Origin: UBA5209 sp034002865
GTDB lineage: Bacteria > Patescibacteriota > Dojkabacteria > SC72
Assembly: GCA_034002865.1 (NCBI GenBank)
Contig: JAVEZR010000018.1
Location: forward strand, 1-15,080
Direction: 5' to 3'
Length of the DNA: 15,080 nucleotides
Position numbers and translations under genes: made by a program. Position 1 is the stretch's first letter, and the number at the start of each line of letters is the position of its first letter. Below are positions 7,088 to 12,818 of the stretch, piece by piece. Below the pieces are notes generated by a model that made no database searches, was not told where the DNA came from, and was given only the letters and a program-made list of their open reading frames with translations.

Positions 7088-8192
7088 GCAATTAAAAAAT
7101 CTCAAGGTTGCAATAGTTTCAGATCACTGTTTCTCCTTTGGTGGCGCAGCGAAAACTACTAGAAGTATGGGGGAGATATTTAAGAATGTAGATTACTACT
7201 TCTTGATGGGGAATAGGGAGAGTGCAAAGGAGTATTTTAAAACTGATAGAATATATTTTTCATCTTTAAATAGATTGCCTTTTTTAAAAAGATATTATAG
7301 ATATACATACTTTCTTTGGCCTGTATATATAGAGTCTTTTGATTTTTCTAAATATGACTTAGTAATATCTAGTAGCTTTTCGGTAGCTCATGGAGCTATT
7401 ACAGGACTTAATACCTTACATATCTCATACATTCATACCCCTATGAGATATGCATGGGATTTAACACATGAGTATTTTTCAAAGAGTGACTTCTTTCTTA
7501 AGAGATGGATAGTAGCTTTCTTTCTTAATCAATTAAGAATATGGGATGTAAATAGCTCCTCTAGAGCAGATATATTAATTGCTAATTCAAACTTTGTTAA
7601 GAAGAGAATCTATAAATATTGGAGAGAGCAGGTAAACAGTGTACTGTATCCTCCTGTTAAACTTTTTACTGGTAATGTGGATGTAAAAAGAGAGAATTAC
7701 TTTGTAGCAGGAGCACCATTTGAGAAGAACAAGGGAGGGGAATTCCTGTTAGAGTGTGCAAAACAGTTAGGTTTTAATCTTAAGATTATAGGGGTAGGGG
7801 GTGAGTATAGACAATTAAAGAGGAGATACTCTAAGTATAGAAATATTTCATTTCTAGGTAGAATCTCCGAAGATGAGAAAGACGAGGTTCTACTTCATGC
7901 TACCGGTTTTATAGCTTCTGGTGTAGAGGATTTTGGTATTTTTCCTCTTGAAGCTATCTCTTGTGGTACTCCAGTTATTGCATATTATAAAGGGGGGTAT
8001 AAAGAGAGTATAGTAGAGGATATTAATGGTATTTTCTTTAAAGAACAAACGATATCTTCCTTTAGTAATGCCTATGAAAGATTTCTTAAAAAGGAATGGA
8101 ATAGAAAGAGTTTACAGAAGAGTGTACAGAGTTACTCTGAAGAGAGATTTAAAAAGGAGTTTGTTAAGATTGTATTGAAAAATATCAAATAG
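7080..8192 (+). CDS. GT4-type glycosyltransferase (GT-B fold)
   Basis: This is probably a retaining NDP-sugar glycosyltransferase that builds a surface glycan or glycolipid. The 370-residue protein has an N-terminal acceptor domain that starts VAIVSDHCFSFGGAAKTT (10-27) and contains ISYIHTPMRYAWD (115-127), a stretch seen in GT4 enzymes acting on lipid-linked sugars. Its C-terminal nucleotide-sugar domain holds the E-x7-E motif EDFGIFPLE (283-291), followed by CGTPVIAYYKGG (295-306) and NGIFF (316-320). The usual G-R-L...K loop reads AGAPFEKNK (210-218), so lysines are kept but the arginine position is alanine. It overlaps the cohesin-like gene by 8 bases, so that protein or its anchor may be part of the same surface pathway. 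Donor and acceptor cannot be read from the sequence. Confidence 0.88.
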   Translation: MSKQLKNLKVAIVSDHCFSFGGAAKTTRSMGEIFKNVDYYFLMGNRESAKEYFKTDRIYFSSLNRLPFLKRYYRYTYFLWPVYIESFDFSKYDLVISSSFSVAHGAITGLNTLHISYIHTPMRYAWDLTHEYFSKSDFFLKRWIVAFFLNQLRIWDVNSSSRADILIANSNFVKKRIYKYWREQVNSVLYPPVKLFTGNVDVKRENYFVAGAPFEKNKGGEFLLECAKQLGFNLKIIGVGGEYRQLKRRYSKYRNISFLGRISEDEKDEVLLHATGFIASGVEDFGIFPLEAISCGTPVIAYYKGGYKESIVEDINGIFFKEQTISSFSNAYERFLKKEWNRKSLQKSVQSYSEERFKKEFVKIVLKNIK

Positions 8193-8203
8193 ATTGTTAT
8201 TAT
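8175..8203 (+). promoter_or_regulatory. Candidate promoter of the tRNA pair
   Basis: TTGAAA (8175-8180), a 17-base spacer and TATTAT (8198-8203) match the sigma-70 pattern well. The -35 box lies inside the last codons of the glycosyltransferase gene. The tRNA-Phe 5' end follows 15 bases after the -10 box. CTTACTA lies between them, as at other promoters here. An alternative -10 TATACT (8201-8206) has a 20-base spacer. Confidence 0.6.
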
Positions 8204-8218
8204 ACTTACTACATATAT

Positions 8219-8294
8219 GCCTAGATAGCTCAGTTGGTAGAGCATCTGTCTGAAGAACAGAGGGTCCTCAGTTCAAATCTGAGTCTAGGCACCA
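8219..8294 (+). tRNA. tRNA-Phe (anticodon GAA)
   Basis: The 76-base sequence folds into a full cloverleaf: acceptor GCCTAGA/TCTAGGC, D stem GCTC/GAGC, anticodon stem TCTGT/ACAGA with loop CTGAAGA (anticodon GAA), a five-base variable region and T stem CTCAG/CTGAG with loop TTCAAAT. The discriminator is A and the CCA end is encoded. It lies 3 bases before the tRNA-Gly gene, so both are likely cut from one transcript. Confidence 0.98.
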
Positions 8295-8297
8295 AAT

Positions 8298-8374
8298 GCG
8301 AGAGTAGTTCAGTTGGCTAGAACGACACATTGCCAATGTGTAGGTCGCGGGTTCGAACCCCGTCTCTCGCTCCA
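8298..8374 (+). tRNA. tRNA-Gly (anticodon GCC)
   Basis: The 77-base cloverleaf has acceptor GCGAGAG/CTCTCGC, D stem GTTC/GAAC, anticodon stem ACACA/TGTGT with loop TTGCCAA (anticodon GCC), variable region AGGTC and T stem GCGGG/CCCGT with one G-T pair. The discriminator is T, as in bacterial glycine tRNAs, and CCA is encoded. It shares the promoter before tRNA-Phe. The convergent DedA gene ends 23 bases later and no hairpin terminator is visible between them. Confidence 0.98.
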
Positions 8375-8397
8375 ATAGAAATTTCATTGAATATATA

Positions 8398-9012
8398 CTA
8401 AGTACTCTTCCTTATCTTTCTCATGATCTTTTTCTTACTCTTGTAAAGAAAGAAGATTAAGAAAGCAGTAAAGAGTATAATCATAACCCACTTGTCTACA
8501 AGATTAATATACTCTTTTAACAAATCCCAGTTATTTCCTGCCTCTAATCCAAGGTATGAAATCAGTAATGTATATACAAACATACCTGTAAATATCCCTA
8601 GGCTGTAATTTACAATATTTACCTTCATATACCCTGCAGCTATACTTGCTACTACCCTTAACCAAGGTATTAATCTTGTTATAAAGATGTATATAAAGGC
8701 ATTCCTTCTTATATTCTTCTTACTCTTATCTATCTTATTGGTATCTATATGCAAAAAGCTACCCTTACCATTTAGAAATTTGTACAGAACATCCTCTGTA
8801 AAAATATACCCTATTGCAAATGTAGGTATACCTCCAACCACTGCTCCTAGAGATGATACTAACCCTATCAGTAGAATATTAGATCCTGGTGTAGCAGCAA
8901 AGATAGCGATTACTACCTCTGTAGGAAATAGGCCTAGTGCAGAAAGAAAGACTCCTAGGTATCCTAGGTCTACTAGTATTTCAACACTTTTAGTTATTAA
9001 AAAATCAATCAT
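8398..9012 (-). CDS. DedA family membrane protein
   Basis: DedA (SNARE-associated, PF09335) proteins are polytopic membrane proteins needed for envelope integrity; some members flip undecaprenyl phosphate or phospholipids across the membrane. The 204-residue product has the family marks: an N-terminal amphipathic start, the re-entrant segment with FPTEVV (29-34, E32) and TPGSNIL (41-47), a glycine-rich stretch (49-68), and the motif FITRLIPWLR (110-119, with R113 and R119) followed by SIAAGYMKVN (123-132). Three or four hydrophobic helices and a very basic tail (191-203) complete it. A role in recycling the same lipid carrier as UppP is possible but is not shown by the sequence. The gene is convergent with the tRNAs and divergent from the ftsQ-like gene. 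Confidence 0.9.
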   Translation of the reverse strand: MIDFLITKSVEILVDLGYLGVFLSALGLFPTEVVIAIFAATPGSNILLIGLVSSLGAVVGGIPTFAIGYIFTEDVLYKFLNGKGSFLHIDTNKIDKSKKNIRRNAFIYIFITRLIPWLRVVASIAAGYMKVNIVNYSLGIFTGMFVYTLLISYLGLEAGNNWDLLKEYINLVDKWVMIILFTAFLIFFLYKSKKKIMRKIRKST

Positions 9013-9022
9013 AGATATTTAA

Positions 9023-9031
9023 ATAGTATCA
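9023..9031 (-). promoter_or_regulatory. Candidate extended -10 promoter of the DedA gene
   Basis: On the minus strand TGA-TACTAT (9031-9023) is an extended -10 element 10 bases before the ATG at 9012. The leader would be about 3-4 bases. The region 17 bases further upstream (TTACAA) is a poor -35 match. Confidence 0.4.
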
Positions 9032-9091
9032 GATATTTTAAAATGTTGTAATTGGCTTTCAAAAAAGTAGAGAGTGAGATAAACTTCTTGT

Positions 9092-9865
9092 ATGGAGATA
9101 TCTTCTCAGAGAAAAGAGGCAATTGTTAATAGGATTAAGAGATTCTCTCTTATCGTATTTATTAAAAAATATATAGTTTTTTTCATTTTACTTGCAATAC
9201 TAGCACTCTCTCTTCTCTTTGGTCTCTGGAATGTAAGAGAGATTGAGTTCTCATTACAAGAGGATAGTAATTCTAAAGAGGTAGCTTTAAATGATTCTGT
9301 AGAAGATATTAAAGGAAAGAATATCTTTTTACTCTCACCTTCAGAAATAGAGCAAAGAGTTGTAAAGGAGAATGGGTTTGTAAAAAAAATATATGTAGAG
9401 AAAAGAATACCTTTTAAAATATATATAGAGGTCCAGGAGCACATACCTGCATATATAGGTTACTCATCAAATAGGTGTGTACTCTTCTCCCAAGAGGGTG
9501 TTCATATAAAGGAGATATGCAAAGATTGTCTTGAGGGCTGTATGGAGAGTGTAGCTGAGTACTCCTCTGTTTTTGTACTAAGTGATGCAACATTGGAGAG
9601 TTCTAAGAGGTTAATCTTTTACTCTGAGTTTAATGATATATTAAAAGTACTACATATATTTGGATACGATATAGCTAGTATAGAGATGGTAGAGGGCATA
9701 TCTAGATTTAAGAGTAGTAATGAGAATATATTTATATTTGATTTAAGTAACAGCTTGGATATACAATTGAGTAGAATGTACCTAGTGGGACAAAAAATTA
9801 ATAGTGAGAATATGGTATTTAAGAGCTTAGATCTGAGATTTGTAAGACCAGTAATGAGATTATAG
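9092..9865 (+). CDS. ftsQ: FtsQ/DivIB-like cell division protein (POTRA domain)
   Basis: FtsQ/DivIB is a single-pass division protein that scaffolds FtsB/FtsL and the septal synthase outside the membrane. The 257-residue product has a basic cytoplasmic N-terminus (1-26), one membrane helix (about 27-46), and a POTRA-like domain (about 48-118) that begins NVREIEF and includes IKGKNIFLLSPSEIEQ (73-88) and the closing strand FKIYIEVQEHIPAYI (108-122). A beta domain with LFSQEGVHI (131-139) ends LDLRF-VRPVMRL (246-257), the place of the family's iDLR element. Overall identity is low, but order and position before ftsA and ftsZ support the call. Unusual are four cysteines outside the membrane: C129 and a C143-x2-C146-x3-C150 cluster. 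The start ATG lies 79 bases from the divergent DedA gene. Confidence 0.8.
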   Translation: MEISSQRKEAIVNRIKRFSLIVFIKKYIVFFILLAILALSLLFGLWNVREIEFSLQEDSNSKEVALNDSVEDIKGKNIFLLSPSEIEQRVVKENGFVKKIYVEKRIPFKIYIEVQEHIPAYIGYSSNRCVLFSQEGVHIKEICKDCLEGCMESVAEYSSVFVLSDATLESSKRLIFYSEFNDILKVLHIFGYDIASIEMVEGISRFKSSNENIFIFDLSNSLDIQLSRMYLVGQKINSENMVFKSLDLRFVRPVMRL

Positions 9866-9875
9866 TGATGTTTCT

Positions 9876-9894
9876 GTTGACATAGAGAGTCAAC
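9876..9894 (+). repeat. Inverted repeat after ftsQ, competing hairpins
   Basis: GTTGAC (9876-9881) and GTCAAC (9889-9894) form a perfect 6-bp stem with a 7-base loop. The arm GTCAA (9889-9893) can instead pair with the next TTGAC (9896-9900), and TCTGT (9873-9877) can pair with ACAGA (9899-9903). Only three T follow the first stem, so it is a poor intrinsic terminator. An operator or attenuator-like switch before ftsA is possible. Confidence 0.5.
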
Positions 9895-9917
9895 TTTGAC
9901 AGAATTGGAAAATGTTC

Positions 9918-9946
9918 TTGCGAAGTAGCTCTTTTTTGACTATATT
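9918..9946 (+). promoter_or_regulatory. Candidate upstream promoter of ftsA
   Basis: TTGCGA (9918-9923), a 17-base spacer and TATATT (9941-9946) match the sigma-70 pattern. The -10 box lies in a 13-base palindrome, CTATAT-T-ATATAG (9940-9952). A transcript from here would carry a leader of about 50 bases. Confidence 0.5.
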
Positions 9947-9959
9947 ATATAGAGATTAA

Positions 9960-10000
9960 TTCTTACAGATCTTAATTTAAAGTAAAATAGACTGCCTAAA
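9960..10000 (+). promoter_or_regulatory. Candidate proximal promoter and leader of ftsA
   Basis: TTCTTA (9960-9965, weak), 17 bases and TAAAAT (9983-9988) are followed by ACTGCCTAAA (9991-10000), ending 4 bases before the ftsA ATG. The same ten bases sit 3 bases before the ftsE ATG. The leader would be about 10 bases, without a Shine-Dalgarno sequence. Confidence 0.45.
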
Positions 10001-10004
10001 AAGT

Positions 10005-11297
10005 ATGGCAAGGAAAATAATAACAGCAATAGATGTAGGTTCATCTAAAATCACTACAGTTATTTCATCTGTAGAGGAAAACCAACCACCTTCAGTTATA
10101 GGTGTATGTTCATATCCAAGTAAGGGTATTAAAAAGGGTGTTGTAGTTAATATCGATGATGCCACTATGGCAATATCAGAGAGTGTTACAGCTGCAGAAA
10201 GAATGGCAGGTGTTACAGTTTCGGATGTCTTTGTTTCAATCAATGGAGAGGCGGTTACAAGTTTAAACAACAAAGGTGTTGTTGCTGTAGCAAGTTCTGA
10301 AATAACCATTGATGATACATATAGGGCTATTGAGAATGCTCGTACTCTTTCTTTACCTGAGAATTTAAACCCTATACATATAATTCCGAGGGAGTTTGTA
10401 GTTGATAACCAAGGTGGTATTAAATATCCAATAGGTATGTCTGGTGGTAGGTTAGAGGTTGAAACACATATAATTACTGCACCAAATTCATATTGGCAAA
10501 ATCTTAAGAAATGTGTAGAACAGTTAGGATTAAATGTATATGATGTTGTATTTGCTGGATGGGCATCATCTCTTTCTGTGTTAACAGATACAGAGAAGGA
10601 GTTGGGAGTTACCTTACTTGATATAGGGGCTGGTACTACTACTATCTCTATCTTCCAAGAGGGCTCTATTACATACAGTAGTACGATATCTTTGGGAGGA
10701 GTGAATATAACAAGTGATATCGCTATTGGATTGCAAGTCTCTCTAGAGGATGCAGAGAAGATAAAGGTACATATGAGTGAGTTACTAGATAATAAGGGGA
10801 AGGCTAGAAAGATTGGCTCTGATTCTACTCCAGCACTACTTAGAAAGGTTGAGGATGAGAAACCTAAGCAGAGTAAAGAGGAGGAGATAGATTTAGCACT
10901 GTTGGATATTCCTGGTAAGAAAGTATCGAAAGATATGCTAAAAAAGATTGTAGAAGCAAGATGCGAAGAGATATTTGAACTAGCTAGAGAGAATGTCTCC
11001 AGGGCCGGTTTTGATATAGCGATGCCTGCAGGTATCGTACTCTCTGGTGGTTCAGCATTACTAAAAGATCTTACTAAGTTTACACAGAGTGTATTTGGTG
11101 TAGCTGCAAGAATAGGGTATCCTTCAGGGTTAAGTGGAATGACTGAAGAGATCTCAGATCCATCTTTTGCTTGCGTACAGGGCCTTATAAAACATGCTAT
11201 TGATGATGAGGTAGAGATAGATACTGCACATAGTAAGAGTAGTGGAGGCAATTTTATTGGTAAGATAATGAGTTGGTTTAAGTCATTGATGCCCTAA
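10005..11297 (+). CDS. ftsA: Cell division protein FtsA
   Basis: FtsA is the actin-like ATPase that ties the FtsZ ring to the membrane. The 430-residue product keeps the actin-fold motifs: AIDVGSSKI (8-16, phosphate 1), LLDIGAGTTT (204-213, phosphate 2) and GIVLSGGSALL (343-353, adenosine loop), with the 1C subdomain between (about 83-165). The C-terminus ends in a short amphipathic helix, GNFIGKIMSWFKSLMP (415-430), as expected of the membrane-targeting sequence. A charged, proline- and lysine-rich segment (about 262-306) enlarges the region before KIVEARCEEIFE (314-325). It is followed by ftsZ after 35 bases. An open frame runs the full length of the opposite strand but has no gene-like content. 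Confidence 0.97.
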   Translation: MARKIITAIDVGSSKITTVISSVEENQPPSVIGVCSYPSKGIKKGVVVNIDDATMAISESVTAAERMAGVTVSDVFVSINGEAVTSLNNKGVVAVASSEITIDDTYRAIENARTLSLPENLNPIHIIPREFVVDNQGGIKYPIGMSGGRLEVETHIITAPNSYWQNLKKCVEQLGLNVYDVVFAGWASSLSVLTDTEKELGVTLLDIGAGTTTISIFQEGSITYSSTISLGGVNITSDIAIGLQVSLEDAEKIKVHMSELLDNKGKARKIGSDSTPALLRKVEDEKPKQSKEEEIDLALLDIPGKKVSKDMLKKIVEARCEEIFELARENVSRAGFDIAMPAGIVLSGGSALLKDLTKFTQSVFGVAARIGYPSGLSGMTEEISDPSFACVQGLIKHAIDDEVEIDTAHSKSSGGNFIGKIMSWFKSLMP

Positions 11298-11323
11298 ACT
11301 GTCCAGATTAAATTTAAAGTTTT

Positions 11324-11332
11324 AGGATAGTT
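11324..11332 (+). promoter_or_regulatory. Ribosome binding site of ftsZ
   Basis: AGGA (11324-11327) lies 5 bases before the ftsZ ATG, a short Shine-Dalgarno sequence. It is listed because most genes with their own promoters in this window lack one. Confidence 0.5.
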
Positions 11333-12589
11333 ATGTTAGTAACAACAAATATAGACCCAGTAGCCAAAATTAAAGTAGTTGGTATCGGCGGAGGTGGTTG
11401 TAATGCAATCAATACAATGATTGATGATTACGATATCGCTGGTGTCGAGTTTATGGCATTTAATACAGATGCCCAGGCTTTAAAGCAATCTAAAGCACCT
11501 ATTACATTACAGTTAGGTGAAGATTTAACTAAAGGCTTAGGAGTAGGAGGAAATCATGAGGCTGGTGCACAGGCTGCTGAGGAAAGCTTAGATCAGATTC
11601 AAGAGTTTCTTGAGGGAGCAGATATGGTCTTTATAACTGCAGGTATGGGAGGTGGTACTGGTACTGGAGCTGCGCCGATAATAGCAGGTGTTGCAAAGAA
11701 TATGGGAGCTCTAACTGTAGCTGTTGTTACAAAGCCATTTGATTTTGAAGGTAACAAAAGAAGAGAGATAGCTGAAGAGGGAATAGCTGCATTGAGAGAT
11801 AAAGTAGATACATTAATCATTGTTCCTAACCAAAGATTACTCGAAATAGCAGATGCTAATATCTCCTTTATAGAGGCAATGAAGATGGTAGATTCTGTAC
11901 TAGCAGAGGGTGTTAACAGTATTTCAAATCTAATTAGCCAAACAGGATATATTAATGCAGACTTTAATGATGCTAAATCAGTAATGCTTAACTCTGGTAC
12001 TGCACTAATGGGTATTGGAAGAGCAAGTGGAGATAATCGTGCAGAGCTAGCAGCTAGAGCAGCTACTACAAGTCCTTTGCTTGATATGTCTATAGAGGGT
12101 GCTACAGGAGTTCTTTACAATGTTGTAGGCTCTGATCTTACTCTACCTGAGATAAGTTTAGTATCCGAGTTAATTAAAGAAGCAGTAGATCCATCTGCAA
12201 ATATTAAATTCGGTGCACAGATAGATCCAGAAGTAGGAGATGAGATTATTATCACAATTGTAGCTACTGGGTTTGATGAGAATAAACAGGTATATACAAA
12301 GCAGCTTAAGGGAGAGGATGATGATGAGGGGATAGGGCTTGGAGGAGTAACGACTAAGTCCTCAATATTTAAGAAACAGGAGGAAGATGATAACTTTGAA
12401 AAGAAAGATTCCTTCTTTGATGATACCGAGGAGGAGATAGTAGAAGAGAAACCTGAGAAAGAAGAGGAGAGGGAGGAAGTACAGAAGGGTGCTACCAAGA
12501 GAATAGATATGGATTTAGATGAAGACTTTGACGACCCACTAGACAAGCCAGCCTTTATGAGAAGGATGTTTAAGGGTAAGAAAGATTAA
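11333..12589 (+). CDS. ftsZ: Cell division protein FtsZ
   Basis: FtsZ is the tubulin-like GTPase that forms the division ring. The 418-residue protein has VVGIGGGGCNAI (15-26), FNTDAQAL (43-50), the tubulin signature GGGTGTGAAP (106-115), the PFDFEG loop (135-140) and the T7 synergy loop NADFNDAK (208-215), so GTP binding and hydrolysis should be intact. The core ends near residue 325. A strongly acidic disordered linker (about 328-400) follows, and then a conserved tail DDPLDKPAFMRRMFKGKKD (400-418). That tail fits the usual LDIPAFLRR peptide that binds FtsA, with a basic extreme end. The next gene, DUF167, starts one base after the stop codon, so ftsZ heads or continues an operon with it. 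Confidence 0.98.
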   Translation: MLVTTNIDPVAKIKVVGIGGGGCNAINTMIDDYDIAGVEFMAFNTDAQALKQSKAPITLQLGEDLTKGLGVGGNHEAGAQAAEESLDQIQEFLEGADMVFITAGMGGGTGTGAAPIIAGVAKNMGALTVAVVTKPFDFEGNKRREIAEEGIAALRDKVDTLIIVPNQRLLEIADANISFIEAMKMVDSVLAEGVNSISNLISQTGYINADFNDAKSVMLNSGTALMGIGRASGDNRAELAARAATTSPLLDMSIEGATGVLYNVVGSDLTLPEISLVSELIKEAVDPSANIKFGAQIDPEVGDEIIITIVATGFDENKQVYTKQLKGEDDDEGIGLGGVTTKSSIFKKQEEDDNFEKKDSFFDDTEEEIVEEKPEKEEEREEVQKGATKRIDMDLDEDFDDPLDKPAFMRRMFKGKKD

Positions 12590-12590
12590 T

Positions 12591-12818
12591 GTGAGAATAG
12601 AGGTTAGAGTAAGTACTAACTGTAAGGATACTCAAGTAGTTTCTCTTAATGGTATCTATAAAGTAAAGCTTAAATCTAAGCCTTTAGATAATCGTGCAAA
12701 TCTCGAACTTATAGATACTCTCTCTAAATATTTTAATGTTTCTAAACTTTCAGTTACAATATTAAAAGGTTTAAAGAGTAGTAATAAGTTGGTTGAAATA
12801 TCTGAGAATGAAGATTGA
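12591..12818 (+). CDS. DUF167 (YggU family) small protein
   Basis: This 75-residue protein matches the DUF167/YggU family (PF02594), whose biochemical role is unknown. Typical features are VRVSTNCKDTQV (5-16), YKVKLKSKPLDNRANLELI (23-41, with the conserved P-x-x-x-x-AN pattern), a helix, a strand, and LKGLKSSNKLVEI (58-70, with G60 and K67). It uses a GTG start one base after the ftsZ stop; the ATG at 12589-12591 is out of frame. It ends with TGA, which supports the standard reading of UGA. Its end overlaps the SEDS gene. The position between ftsZ and a SEDS gene suggests co-expression with the division genes, without showing a division function. Confidence 0.88.
   Translation: MRIEVRVSTNCKDTQVVSLNGIYKVKLKSKPLDNRANLELIDTLSKYFNVSKLSVTILKGLKSSNKLVEISENED

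Noticed and set aside
9876..9897. Intrinsic terminator after ftsQ
   Set aside because: The stem is only 6 bp and three T follow, too weak to call a terminator; it is kept as an inverted repeat.
9977..11251. A 424-residue open frame on the minus strand opposite ftsA
   Set aside because: It mirrors ftsA almost exactly, is rich in S, P, T and I without domain motifs, and ftsA is unmistakable. Codon bias on the plus strand leaves the antisense frame free of stops.
12115..12546. A 143-residue serine-rich minus-strand frame opposite the ftsZ linker
   Set aside because: Serine runs arise from reading GAA/GAG/GAT-rich acidic codons in reverse; there are no domain features.
12793..12807. Upstream TTG start for the SEDS gene
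   Set aside because: It would lengthen the overlap with DUF167 to 26 bases; the ATG at 12808 gives a normal N-terminus with a basic stretch before the first helix.
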